Source of the DNA: Micromussa lordhowensis
Lineage: Eukaryota > Cnidaria > Anthozoa > Scleractinia > Lobophylliidae
Length of the DNA: 64,000 nt
Direction of reading: 5' to 3'
Assembly: GCA_964020085.1 (NCBI GenBank)
Contig: OZ026608.1
Coordinates: 17,031,479-17,095,478, forward strand
The notes under the pieces are model-generated. The model was not told where the DNA came from, searched no databases, and saw only the letters and a program-made list of their open reading frames with translations. Position 1 is the first letter of the stretch. Each line of letters opens with the position of its first letter. This document shows positions 21,341 to 33,900 of this stretch, one piece after another. A program made the position numbers and the translations under genes.

Positions 21341-21922
21341 TTGCTTCAAAATGGTTATCCTAAAGGCGTTATTAACTACAATGTTAATGATTTACTTCAC
21401 AAACATAAGAGCAAGCCTTCACAACCTACTCTCACAGTTCCTAAGAATGATGCGGTTACCCTTGTTTTACCTTATTTAGGTCTCCATAGCGATGCTTACA
21501 CGCCGATTAAATCTTGTGTTAATAAGTTTTATGGTTTCGTCAACCTCAGGGTTGTTTTTCAGAACACTCGTAGAATTAAGTCTTTCTTTCCTTATAAAGA
21601 TCGTTTCAACCGGTCGCAGAAATCTAAGATTGTCTACAAAGCCAGTTGCTGGGATTGTGATACTTTTTACATCGGCAAAACTAAAAGAAGATTACATGAC
21701 AGAAAGACTGAGCACTTCAAAGCTCTCACTCAAATTGATCACGCCTCCGCTGTTGCTGAGCATTCGATTTCCACTGGTCACAACATCAAATGGGACCATT
21801 TTGAGATCTTAGCAAGTGGTCAATGTGATTTACAGTGTAAAATCAAGGAAACATTGTTAATACGAGACTTGAAACCTGCCCTAAATGAAAACGTCGGTAG
21901 TGAAAATCTCCTTCTTTATTAA
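21341..21922 (+). pseudogene. Penelope-like element ORF, C-terminal part with GIY-YIG nuclease
   Basis: The frame is open to the stop TAA at 21920-21922, but its 5' end is cut off by the insertion and the reverse transcriptase part is absent. The GIY-YIG core is visible as KIVYKASCWDC, then FYIGKTKRRLHDRKTEH, followed by the downstream EH and LLIRDLKPALNEN segments typical of the domain. The enzyme would nick target DNA for retrotransposition. This copy is inactive by truncation. The frame runs upstream of 21341 without an ATG, so no true start is assigned. Confidence 0.88.
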
Positions 21923-22029
21923 TTCACACCGGATGTAGTTTCTTTTTTCCATTGTTGTCTAGCTAGTTACCAATACCTCGCTTTAGTTTTTGTCTTTTTA
22001 AATCTCGTCATGTTTTGTAACCGTCACTT

Positions 22030-22062
22030 CTGAAGATGTATGTTGTAGCATACGAAACGTCA
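22030..22062 (+). ncRNA. Hammerhead-like ribozyme motif in the Penelope-like 3' region
   Basis: The core CTGAAGA is followed by a hairpin GTATG/CATAC and then CGAAACGTC, which fits the hammerhead consensus CUGANGA - stem II - GAAA. Penelope-like elements are known to carry hammerhead motifs. The same motif appears inverted at 20965-20997. One base between the core and stem II is unpaired, so activity is uncertain. Confidence 0.45.
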
Positions 22063-22674
22063 AGTTAAATATACCATGCGAAACCTTACTCGTTTGTAAC
22101 CGCTGTTTGTTTTCTCTTTCTGTTAAAGTTGAAATGGCCGAAAAACAAGAATATTTATGATGTCAACATTTCATATTTTCCTTAATTTAACCTATCCTTT
22201 GAGAAAAAATATCCCTTTCCCAAAATGCCCAAAAATCACCCAAAAATTTACACAAAACCGCCAAACAGTGGTTAATGAGATAAGGAGAGAGATTTAGTGT
22301 CGCTTGAAATATGACCGAGATATTGGCAGAAAGGCCGTGTTAAGCGACCTCGAAACAGCCTTCACGTGTACCCCCGCCTTTGCGCTGTCCTCCAGTTTTC
22401 TCGCGCTTCTATCCGCGCGTTCAACCGGTATCGAATGAAAATACGAGAAAATTAGGGGGCTGTGAACACTCTACTAAAAGACATCAAGAGACAACGTTTT
22501 GTAACGTTGTGGCTCGAGATAAACAAAGGTCTTGGGAAGCTTTGTGTTGTGTTTGAAGGTAACTAATAATAGCTTTGCTTGTGAGAATTCAATTACTTTT
22601 ATAGTTCAATGATACATAAACAATACTTAGGACACTGGGAAGTTCAGAGCGGGAGTTCGGAGGGGAATTTTTTC

Positions 22675-22877
22675 TTACTCTTTAATATGTCCCGGGGTTA
22701 GGGGCATTTGATCGCCTAGTTTGAACCAAGGTGGGGCATTTTGATCACCGTTTTTGGTCTGGGGGATGAAAATTTGATCAGCTGAAAATTCGAAATGTCT
22801 AATGCCAAGGGAGTTGACCGGGGGGATGTTAAAGTTTGGAATTGACTGATAAGTAAGTTCCGTATTTGTCTCCGGGC
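22675..22877 (-). repeat. Probable dispersed repeat fragment
   Basis: A low-information segment reads on the minus strand as GDQIF/NAPPWFKLGDQMPLTPG-like frames with no domain. Its CCCGGGG end and position immediately past a possible splice donor (22891) suggest intronic or intergenic repeat DNA. Confidence 0.35.
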
Positions 22878-23237
22878 TCATGAAGACATACCTAGATACG
22901 AACTGACACTCCCTCCCCATCTCCTGTTCGGTGCGTAGGAAATATGAGACGTGGTGTTACGTCTGTTGCGAATTGGAGGCACAACTTTAACTTCCTTGAC
23001 TTTTGGAACGACGGGTTCATCTCCCTTCTCGGTTGGATCAATGTCTACACTGGCCTTCACTGTCTTTTTGAAATCATCATCTTCCTGCGGTTTCGCTTTG
23101 TAAGAATTCAGTTCGTTTTGCTGTCCTGCTTTCGTCCATCGCGTCTTTGACTTAACTGAAGCTAAGCAAGGCTCTGCCCGGGAGAGAACTGCATCTTTAC
23201 AACGCGCAGCTTTGTCGCAAGAACAAGTGATTCCCAT
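22878..23237 (-). CDS. Small uncharacterised protein, probably myristoylated and palmitoylated
   Basis: The ATG at 23237 gives a 119-residue frame starting MGITCSCDK. Gly2 with a small residue at position 4-6 and two nearby Cys fits N-terminal myristoylation with palmitoylation, so it would sit on the inner face of membranes. The middle is highly charged (Lys, Asp, Glu); the end has RRNTTSHISYAPNRRWGG. The frame is open upstream to 23321, but that 28-residue extension lacks a signature and the 23237 start has a good GAAATGG context. A donor GTATGT follows codon YLG (exon end 22892), so the real gene may splice and the last three codons may be intronic; no next exon was found. Function unknown. 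Confidence 0.5.
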   Translation of the reverse strand: MGITCSCDKAARCKDAVLSRAEPCLASVKSKTRWTKAGQQNELNSYKAKPQEDDDFKKTVKASVDIDPTEKGDEPVVPKVKEVKVVPPIRNRRNTTSHISYAPNRRWGGSVSSYLGMSS

Positions 23238-23321
23238 TTCGATAAAGAACACTACATCGCACACAAAACGTAAACAAACAGGTGATGTCACTGTAATGAA
23301 TTTAAGCACCTTTGACGTCAT

Positions 23322-24198
23322 ATTCTTCCTAAAACAAAAGTTGATGTGTTTTCTTTATCCCTAAATGCGGCCAAGGATTACTTCAGATTTAACATGAAAG
23401 CTTTTAACATATGCCTTTCCCACAGAAGTAGTGTACCTCAGTTAGAATAAGTCAAGTAAAAAGTTCCCTTGTTAACGAAACGTTGAATAAACTACAACAG
23501 AAATTGACGACAGTTATGTCGGGCGTTAACGGATTATCACCATTAGAATGCCTCGTTGCATAGCAACAACTTCACCGTAAAACTGCGGGGTCGGCCAATG
23601 TTTGGAGATATACTTTGACAAAAGCGCGAAAAAGAGGCAACGTTCGATCTAGCTTGAGGAAGCTAGTTAATTAACACTTAGTTCTTTAGCACTTTGCTAA
23701 AGTAGAAACTTACAAGTTAAGGTAAACTTGTATTGTCTTCAATGCATCACGAAATTTTAAGCTTAAAAACTTGTCGAGTTGCGTGCTATCGAATTGTGCG
23801 AGTCAGTGCAAGTGCAAAATTCTTGGCCAAAAGGTAAAAGAGGTTTTACATCAACTGTCTCTAAATGACACATAATCGTTTACTGTTCTTTTGTTGGAGA
23901 ATAGCATTTCTGATCACAAAAACTACAATAAACTTTACTATAAACTGTTTATGAAGTCTTTACTATAAACTGTTTATGAAGTCAGTTTTCATTTACAATG
24001 CAACTAAGGTGCGCGCGCAAGTGTCAATTAACAAATTGACGTCAGTTTTCCACGCGTCTGTCTTGTTATTGATCATGAATGTCGTCATAACATTGTCAGT
24101 AGCTCTGCGGATCTACGGACTACTTTGACAACGTTAAGTCGAAATATGTCAATATTGGGCGCTTTGTTGTGTGCATAACGGTAAGGCGTGGCGTGGCG
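23322..24198. other. Intergenic DNA
   Basis: There is a direct duplication of TACTATAAACTGTTTATGAA near 23936 and 23963. Otherwise no gene or recognised element. Confidence 0.45.
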
Positions 24199-24513
24199 TG
24201 ATGTGCTATAGTCATAATGCGTGGTTCGTGATGTGGTATAATTTATAGTGTGTGGTTCGTGACGTGGTATAGTTTATAATGCGTGGTTCGTGATGTGGTA
24301 CAGTTTGTAGTGTGTGGTTCGTAACGTGGAATAGTTTATAATGCGTGGTTCGTGATGTGGTATAGTTTATAGTGTGTGGTTCGTGACGTGGTATAGTTTA
24401 TAATGCGAAGTTCGTGATGTGGTACAGTTTGTAGTGTGTGGTTCGTGATGTGGTACAGTTCATAATGCGTGGTTCGTGATGTGGAATAGTTTATAGTGTC
24501 TGGTTCGTGACAT
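24199..24513. repeat. 31-bp minisatellite, about ten units
   Basis: The unit is GTGTGGTTCGTGATGTGG followed by TATAGTTTATAAT, with alternating GTGT/GCGT and GATG/GACG variants. It lies about 290 bp beyond the 3' end of WDR18. Open frames on the minus strand rich in HITN and TTHYKLY come from it. Confidence 0.95.
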
Positions 24514-24806
24514 GTAGAGTAGAAGCAAGGGGCAAGTACTGTGTTCTTTGTTATAGTGTGAAGCCGTACTTCTAAAACAGGGGCGCGGCCTACCAGTTTA
24601 TATTTCATTCCCATTATACCGTGAAAACAGCAAAGTGCAGCCAAGTTTGACAGACCATTCGAGGGAAGAAATACCATGTTTGTTTGCTACCCGAGTTGGG
24701 ATGAAATAACTTCTTATGATGATGCGAACAAACCCCGAGGAAATGAGAACTAAGCCATAGCCACGATGAGACACAAAATGGCATAGTTCCCCTTTTAAAA
24801 TGTCTC

Positions 24807-26355
24807 TTACGTAGCATCTTTGGCAGTGGCCTGATGCACTTCTTTCATTAATTCTTCCACAGCAAATTTGTAAAAGTTTCTGTTAACTCGTTTAACATTT
24901 TGTAATTCTTCTTCAAGTTCCCGCCGCGAGAGCTGTCGCTTTTTTCCAGTCGCAGCTCCCTGCTCTTCAAGCCTTGTCACCTGCATGCGAAAAGAAAAAG
25001 TCATTAGCACGCTATGCGGACCTGTTAGCTTGTATTCTGTCGCCGAAACAAGTGCAGTTTTCGGAAAATCCTCGTGAAAAGAAACGAACATTTTCCGATT
25101 GATTGTCGAAGGGCGAGCAACCGACAGGTCATGCCCGAATTGGAAGGCATCTCACTAGAGAGACTACTAGTTCCGGAAGGGCCGATGTGTGCTGGGAGAG
25201 GAAAGCTTTCCAGAATAAAGACGAAACCTTACCTCGCTCAGAATTGGTCGGGCCATAACTTCACAACTGTCCTTCATACGCTCTAAACTATTTTCCTGTT
25301 AGAAAAACAAAACAAAAACAAAATATACGTCTTGTAAGACAGTGGCACCTTGTCATTTTCACAAATATCCGAAAATTGTTTGGGGCCATTTAGAAGTTAC
25401 CGATATATTTAGAAAACATTAAGATATTTAGACAATTTAAGGATTTTTAGAACTATTCATAGCTTTTTTTTGGGGGGGGGGCTTAGCCCTGTCTTTTCCT
25501 CGCTATTTTCTTGAAATAATACGCAGCTCTATGTTGGAAACAATCCAGTTCAGCAACTTTTCTTCCGAAAATTGTACTCCATATCACTAAAAGAGCCAAA
25601 GCAGCAATTTTTCAGCGGATCTTTGCAACGGTATCGACGTGCCTGAATCGTCTTTCTCAACTCCTACTACTGCAAAAAAAAAGTTTGAAAATTTTAGCGT
25701 AACATTCAAACTCGGTGAGTTTTTAAAACAAAAATGTGAGATATTTAGAGGATTTTTCGAGCAATGTAGAATTTCTTTTTTTGATATATATAAAGAAATT
25801 TCCGGAAAGATATTTAGGCGATTTTAAATGATATTTGTGGAAAGGTCTAGCGGCACCTATAAACAGTTTATTTAGTAAAAAGCAGAACAATAACGATCAA
25901 AATCAAATTTCACCTTACAACAGCAACATACTGTCCATTTGACTGGTTGGGAGAACACTGAAATTCATCAACTGGGAAATCGTTTTGATGCACTGCCAAA
26001 TTCTCTGAACAATTAATAAAACTTGTAAATAGCATCCGTTGAGGAGAATTTAATATTCAATCTTGGAACTGAACCATACCTCGCTTAATTTTCCTCTTAG
26101 CGCAAGACGAATGCTGTCGGAGTTAGACTCCCCTTGAGCTGTTCCTGAATGACCACTCACGTGTTTTTCACGTGATTGGTTCGGTATATGCACGTGTCTC
26201 TTGAACGGCTGGATCGGAGAGAGGGAAGACTTCGGAGGCGGGTTGTCGAGGTACAGAGGTTTTTGAATAATCTGAGAGTTCGTCACTGCACCTATGAAAA
26301 ATTCAGTCAAATCAGTAAAATATTTAAAAGTGGACAGCAGTAATAAAGGGGGTAT

Positions 26356-26389
<34 letters not shown>

Positions 26390-29300
26390 GAGTATTACAA
26401 GATAATTTGGTTTGAATAATCTGAGTTGATAATGTGAATTGGCCACCGTAAAGAGATTCGAAAGCCGAGGTTTCGAGCGTTAGCCCTTCGTCGGAGCGAA
26501 TCGAGGAATTGTGGGTTGTGTGCGGTTTATATACAGAAAGATGGAGCTACGCTATTGGTTGGTGCATGATAACGTGAAAAATAACAGACTAAATTACTGG
26601 AATGAAAAGCGTTCGTTGATACCGTGAGGGTTAAGAGTGCCGATTTGGAAAATAAATTTTTGTTCTAGACTTTTGCGGCTTTCCGTGCTTCCTTGATGTA
26701 GGGAAAGGTCGCAGACTGCCATATGTTGCTTACAATGATTGGGGAGATTAGTGTTTCGCGACCGGTTTAGATGCGTTTTTGTCGTCTTTCATACAGTAAC
26801 CAAGTATAAACCAGAACCGGCGGAAACTTATAGTCTAAGGTAACAGGGCTATAGAAACATGCAACGAGTAACGCGGGAAAACATGTAATGCAAGGTATAT
26901 TCAATCGCAGGGAAACCATTAAAAAGGAAAAAGCGCGCGCGGTAAAACATGTATGCATGACAAGCGTTAGAAAACATGCAGCATGTAGAAAGGGCGGGAA
27001 AACGTATAATGCGTGACAAGCTCAGGAAAAGCGTGGACAACAAGTGATGAGGTAACAAACACGGGATACAGAAGCATCGAAAGCCCGCGAAAACGCAAAA
27101 CGAATAAAGATGTAGCAAGCGAGGGGAAAAATACGTACGAAAATCAGAATACAAAAGTTTGGGGTAAACACGGAGCAGCAGAAGAGGGCTTACAGCGAGT
27201 TTCGCGTGAACTTCAAAACATGGTCTGTGAAAAGTTTATCCCTTTCACATAGACTAGACGCCCTTAATTAGTTAACAACGCAGGTTTTTACGCTTCGAGG
27301 TTGAGAGTTTGTTCACTATCAATGACTCTCACTCGTAGGGCCCGTCAACATTAAGCCAGAGGAATTAAAAAATGCAACCATCACCGGTCGATTTGGATAA
27401 CTCGGTCACGGAAATCACATGATTATCGGGACGCCATCGTCTTCTTAAAGCATCGTTTTCAAAATGTGTTCCGTCCACATGAAAACGGAAACCCGGCGTT
27501 TTCAAATTCCTCCGGTTTGAAGAGCGTTTTCGAAAAGCTTCGTTTTCCTAGCTTTTCCCTCTGTTTTCTAAATTTTTAGGCCAAACCGTAGAAATAAAGC
27601 TGCGTGTTCAAATTTTTCCGGCGTAGTGCGGATGCTGCCTAAAAAAAAATTGGTCAGGTGTCTGTAGAACTAACCTACCTTTGTGATTCACCACTCTCAG
27701 GCACTGTCTGCTGTGAACGTGCCAAACACGAGCGGTTTGATCTTCTGAACCAGATAACATTAATGTACCATCCATAGAAATCGCTAGGCTGTTAACTTGT
27801 TTGCTTAAAAGATAAAAATACATTTATACAATAAAATGTGCAAACTGAGATAAAGACTGCATGCTAGCCAAGTGGCCCATCAGGCCAAAGCTTACATGTA
27901 TCTCAGTTTCTGTAGCATGAAGCGACTAGGAGTATTTCTACTCCCCCCTGGATGGGCTGCTAGTCCATCACAAGGTTACCCCCAGCATAAAATTTGCCGG
28001 TACCCATTCATACACCTGGGTGGGGAGAGGAACTGTGAAAGCAGTGTCTTGCCCAAGAACACAATTCACACAATGTCCCAGTCAAGGACTCGAACGACCG
28101 CTCAATCCGAATAATTTGGTTTCACCAACTGAGTTGATAATGTGAATTGGCCACCGTAAAGAGATGCTGAATCCGGAGTCGAGCACACTAAATGACGCCA
28201 CTGCACCACAACACAAAAAATGTGGCAAAACAAGTCATTAAATTCTCACGTTTTGATTTGATTAGCGAAAAGACAAAGGGTGTTGTTAAGGCCCTAATAG
28301 TTGCATGACCGTGACATGTTGTGTTACCGAGTTAACAATTGACATGTTATACGAGATTTTGTATTTTGAGCTTTTCGTTTCAGTTCTGTCGTTTTTTCGG
28401 GATCGTTTCGTAAGAATATATTCGCATACAGTCTTTTCGCGAGGAGAATAAACGTACAAGTTGGAACCGTTTTAGCTACTTTGTCGTTCGTTTCGTTATT
28501 TTACGATTACTATCTTCAACCGACTAAAACAGGTGTTACTAGACAAATAAGACTGAATGAAACACAACAGTGTTATGAGGAAAACAGCTACCTGTGACCA
28601 TTAAAGATAAGAGCCTCCTCTTTCTCCATGTGGATGTTATTCTTCATACCCTAATAGGTAAAAAAAAAACAATAATTAATAATATGAAATATGGCCTAAT
28701 TAAAGTGTCCTCTCCTTTCGCACTCAATTCTTCACCCACTTGAGAAAGTCTGAGATTCTATATGATATAGCTCTACAGAAATCTGTGTCTTTTTAAAATT
28801 GTTAGTTTCTTCAATTTTCACATGCAAAAAAGACCAATCACACCTCTAGAACGATGTCATCAAAGTGGAATGCTGGAGAATGCTTAACCATTCACACCTT
28901 CACTGTGCCAGTTTCAGTGCAAAGTCTTTTACCCCGGTGGTTGCGCTTGCAACTTACATGTATGCTAGCATCACTCATAAAAACCAGCTAGGCGGGTTAT
29001 CTTTATTTATCCACAGTATCGGTTTATAATAAGATGCTCTTCCATCGAGCCCTGTTTGCTTAACTAATTAAGAAGAAATCAGATAGGAAATCAAGCAATT
29101 TCAGTTTTTAGTGGACAATCTTGTACCAGAGTAATGTTATGTATTTTACAGTACTTTTAACATGTTCTTAAAATTAAAGATATAAATAGTTGCCTTTGAT
29201 AACACCGAAAACAATATCCCAAGGGAACTCAACCTTACCTTACCTTACCTTTTTACCTGTTTAAATTTTAATGTTTTTTTCATTATGAACATTGTGTAGT

Positions 29301-30925
29301 TCCTGACACAATACAAAAATAGCCAGATCTCTCTTGAACAGCCTGCCTGAGTAAACCCAACATTTGTAACAGCAATACTAAGGTACTTACGCGTCTAAAA
29401 AGTTCCACTTGGTATATATGGCCGTCTGCACAGCCTGCAAAAAAGCTCTGTTCCGCTGCATCCATTGTCACAGCAGTGACTCCAATGTCAAACACAATCG
29501 AACATAAAAGTTCCCCAGAACTCAAATCATACAACTAGAGGAAAACCAGAGTTCTCAAGGTGAGTTGACAAAAACAACAGGCACAGACCACACTGTTTGT
29601 AAAACTTTTTCTTACTGTGAGCTCCAGCCTAAGAAAAGCCAAAGGAATTGACTTCACTTCTTAGGTTTGAAACTGTTAGTTTAACTGTTAAATTATTTAA
29701 AAATTTTGTGGAGTGACACCCAACCATATTCAACAAGCACTACGGACCTTTTCATCAATGTCATGCTTTTCTGACTTTATCATTCAAACAAATTTATCAT
29801 GCCAAACTCAATTTATCATGCCAAATTTAGTAAATACATGTACACTGTATGTGAAGTTTTATTAGAATCCATTACAAACTTATAAAAATGTGGGTCCCCT
29901 AACTAGCATTTTTACAAAGTTCAAACACATGCTTGCATACATGTACATTTCATTTAAGTTTGGGGTCCCATATTTTTATGAGTTGGGCAACAAATTATAA
30001 GGTGATTTTTTTGTTTATTTAAAAAAAAATAAGAAAACGATTTCTGATATTGCCTGACATTGGCAAAAAGTCTATTTTGGGAGAAGCAAGCTTCCAATGT
30101 CAAACAGACAGAGATACTAATCAGGTGCAGATCCATACCACTTTCTGCCATTTTCCTGAAATCAGTGAGATATTTCAGAGTGACTCAGAAACCCAGAAAA
30201 GAGGACTTAAGGGAGTTAAAATCCAAAACATTTCCTGTGGAAGCATGGCCCGAACCCCTCTAGAAGCCATGAAGAAAAGATGGATATTGGCCAAGTGCGT
30301 TGCTAACATTTGTTTTCCTCTCTACACCAGTACCTTGCATGTTTGATCAAGAGATGCAGTGATCACATGACCTCTCATGCCTCCATAGCCACAGTGAATG
30401 TCGGTGACTGGGAGGGCGTGTTCAGACCAAGTATACCGAGGAGATGGACTTGACTCAAATGTTCCTAAACTGCTTGATGCAAAGGACAAAACCCTGGAAA
30501 ATAATAATAATAATAATAACAATAACAATAACAATAACAATAACAATAATAATAATGATAAACTTTATTGTGTCAAAAATTCAAGCTACTGTAAACAGTA
30601 AGCTAATTGTGGACACCTTATACTAATAATGCCCGCTACTTTGAAAACTTCCAATCATTAAAAACATACAGGACATAATTAATTTATTAATATTAAATTC
30701 TCCTATAATTCTCCTGTCTGTAGAAGTCAACCCAAAAAGAATCCAAAAAAAGCTGAGTAGTCAATTCCACAAATTGTCACATCAAAAGTAAACTACACAT
30801 CACTAATGGATAATTTTGAACGAAAGTCCAAACTGAAGACATTTTTATTTAGAGTTTCTTATGATGAATGAGTTTTGATTTTTTTAATTGCGATTTATTT
30901 TTAGACTTGTAAATAATTATTTTTA

Positions 30926-30994
<69 letters not shown>

Positions 30995-33900
30995 GTAGAT
31001 AAAGGGGGAACAGTGTTACAAATTTCTGAAAGCATTATTGTGGAATACATGCATTGGACTGTATGTGATTCATTTAGCTTTAGTGGCACCATTCATTGGA
31101 ACAGTCTTCCTTGTGACGTAAAGGAATTCAATCATCTACTCATAGAATTACAGAAAGGCACAGAATTCCTGATAAGCAGCTTTTAATTTAATACAGTCAA
31201 ACTGAACCTCCGGTTACGACCACCTCTCATAAGCGACCACCTCTCCTCAGCAACGAGTTTTCCAAAATACCAAAAGTTTCCAAGTCAAATCACTATATTT
31301 GGAACCTCTTGTAAGCGACCACCTCTTGTAAGTGACCACTTCACAGATAATAGAGAGGAAATTGGATAATTGGCTCAATTGGCTCATGGGGTAAGTTTCA
31401 GTAGTTAATATACTCTAATGAGGCAAAATTTTGACCCAATATGGTCTTAACTCTCATAAGCAACCACCTCACATAAGCAACCACTTACATTTGTAGGCTT
31501 GACTTTTTGGGTGGTTTGACTGTAGTCTACATTTTTTTGGCATAGATTAGTTATTTAGCAATAACTAATCTTGACAATAACTTCAAATAATGTATATCTG
31601 TCTTAATTAAATTATTGATGATTCCCTTGGGTTAACTTAAAGCTTACCTTGCCATTTTCCACACCATGACTAAGTTATCATCACCACATGACAGAAAATG
31701 AGATCCATCATCAGTGAACTTTAGACATGAGACACGCTGGAAATGTCGTGACAGCAGTGCTAATAAATTACCACTTGCAACCTTTAAAGAAAGAGAATAA
31801 TCACTAAAATTATGTATCATTGCAACAGCGCAGTAAACACAGTGCTATGTCCCATTCAAATGAAAGCTATCAAGCAGTACCTAATTAGCATAGTACAGTT
31901 TGTTATATGCTAAACAAAGTGGTTATAACTTCTAAGTCTGTGGATAAAACCCTAGAGTGTGACCATTCAAATGAAATCTACATTGTATTGAGCAGTACTT
32001 TCATGTGGTACTGTTTATTATGCTGTACAAAGTGGTTATATATGTAACTTCTAAGTCTGTGGAAGAAACCCTAGTGTGTGACCATTCAAATGAAAGCTAC
32101 TGAGCAGTACTTTCATGTGGTACTGTTTATTATGCTGTACAAGGTGGTTCTAGCTTTAAAGTCTGTGGAAGAAACCCTAGTGTGTGACCATTCAAATGAA
32201 AGTTATCGAGCAGTGCTTTCATGTGTTATGTTTTTCTATTCAAGGTGATGAATAGGTTGAAGTCACTGGACAAAACTCTAGTGTGTGACCATTCAAAGGA
32301 GAGTTACCGAGCAACACCTTAATTTGGTACTGCTTGTTCAAATGATACTTTTAGGAATTGACTGTTTAACTTAGATTTTAACCAACCTGCCAGATGTAAA
32401 TTTTCTCTCCACAGGCCACTACACAGTAAACACCATCAGGGGAACTTGTCATGGCCGTCACTTTTCCTGGACAGATTAATTTAGTGAGAACAGTCTCCTG
32501 ACATAAAATGAAAGAAATGATGATCTATTTCAGGTTGTAACAAAACAGGAAAGTTCACTTTAACTTGATGTAAAAGTTGCACCAAAAGCAGATTACCTGC
32601 AATTTTAGATTAAAGACAACTGGCATATAAATGACTAAATTTATTCACAGTTTCTTTAACTTGGGTTCTCAAAAGTTGCAGGCTGCTAGCGAAAATCCCC
32701 ATCTACTTCTGCCAAATGCCCAGCAGGCCCAGGGTGAACTCCTTGTCATCTTGATTATGGGGTATAAAATAATGCATTGTAAATCAAGGATTCTGGTCTC
32801 AATTAGGGTGTTCATGATGAAAAGCTGCTACTTTATAGCTGCCAAAGTATCTTTTATTTTGCATTTTTGTGGAGTACACATGGACTAGAAACTTTATTGA
32901 GTGCCAAAAGAGTTAGCCACAAAGGGGGTCAAGGGTCAGGGGTCATGCCTCCCCAAGAAATTATTATTTTCAGGGGCTTGGAAATACCATTTCCCATGTT
33001 TTCCTGCAAACAATTTCATAAATTAAAACATGGAAAAACACTGAGTGTACACGCAGCTATATGCTAAAAACTCCAATTGCATGCCGGTATGCCACAAATT
33101 TTTAAAGATCTTTGGCGTAATCTACACTGAATACACAATTTCTTTCAATACCTCTACCTGTGAAAAGTTGACATTCAAGTACCTCCTCTTTTTTATTATT
33201 TTTTTTCGGCTCAATACTCTAAAAGGTACTGCAAAAGCTCCAACTGTGTGCCTTTTAGGGCTGAACCCTCCGAGAGATACCACAGCTGCAACAAGCACCC
33301 CTATCATTTTTATGTGGGAGTGCTCCTAAGAACTGTTACGATATCGCGTTATTGTACATGTAGTAGGCCATGTCATGTGTTTCTGTTGCATCATTTGTTC
33401 TATACATGTATATGGTCATTAAAAATTCAGTGTGATTCTTACCCAGTCTTGTTCATGAGTATCAAAACAGAAACTACTCATCAAAGAAGACGGTATTTAA
33501 AGCTATTTTCTTTATTGATATCAGACAAAGCATCAGTTACTGTTGTTCCAATATCACCTGCTTTTTCCCACGTTGAACCCAGTGCTGTGCACAGGGAAAC
33601 GTTGAAGAATACAGGGGAATTGTATAGGATTGGGGAAAATTCAAGTCTCAGGAACGGTGGAAGGGGATTTTGTAAAGCTATAGCTGGGAATTACAGGGAA
33701 ATATCTGCTAAGGAGTGGGAGGCGCAGTGGCCTCATGGTTAGTGTGCTCAACTCTGGAGCAAGCGGTCCAGGTTTGAGCCCTGGCCGGGGACAGTGTGTT
33801 ATATTCTTGGGCAAGACACTTTACTCTCACAGTGCCTCTCTCCACCCAGGTGTATAAATGGGTACCTGCTATTTGTTGGGGAAACCTAACAAAATTGTGG

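Larger units (their letters stand above)
20902..22162 (+). mobile_element. Truncated Penelope-like retroelement with inverted 3' copy
   Basis: A 12-bp direct repeat TCAACATTTCAT flanks the insertion (20890-20901, 22163-22174), and the uninterrupted target sequence is seen at 47995-48010. The forward part (about 21290-22162) carries the C-terminal GIY-YIG coding segment and 3' UTR. The left part (20902 to about 21285) is an inverted copy of the same 3' end, including the last 63 codons. Such tail-end inverted partial copies are characteristic of Penelope elements. The outer sequence CGGTTACAAACG-like and GTTTGTTTTCTCTTTCT ends match in inverse. Confidence 0.85.
20697..22378. mobile_element. 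TTAA MITE (GGCGGGGGT ends), split by a Penelope-like insertion
   Basis: The left end is TTAAGGCGGGGGTAAAC (TTAA at 20693-20696) and the right end GTGTACCCCCGCCTT. The two halves (20697-20901 and 22163-22378) join into one sequence that matches the copy at 47799-48170, through ACCAGACAGTTGA, TCAAATTTCAATTTTCC and GATTTAGTGTCGCTTGAAA. Another member is at 50866-51273. The right TTAA is not intact here. Confidence 0.75.

Noticed and set aside
24199..24513. CRISPR-like regular repeats
   Set aside because: The 31-bp units are head-to-tail without unique spacers, in a clearly eukaryotic genome; this is a minisatellite.
30398..30626. Open frames with poly-Asn or poly-Ile next to WDR18 exon 4
   Set aside because: They are antisense to a real exon and extend through the AAT/AAC microsatellite.
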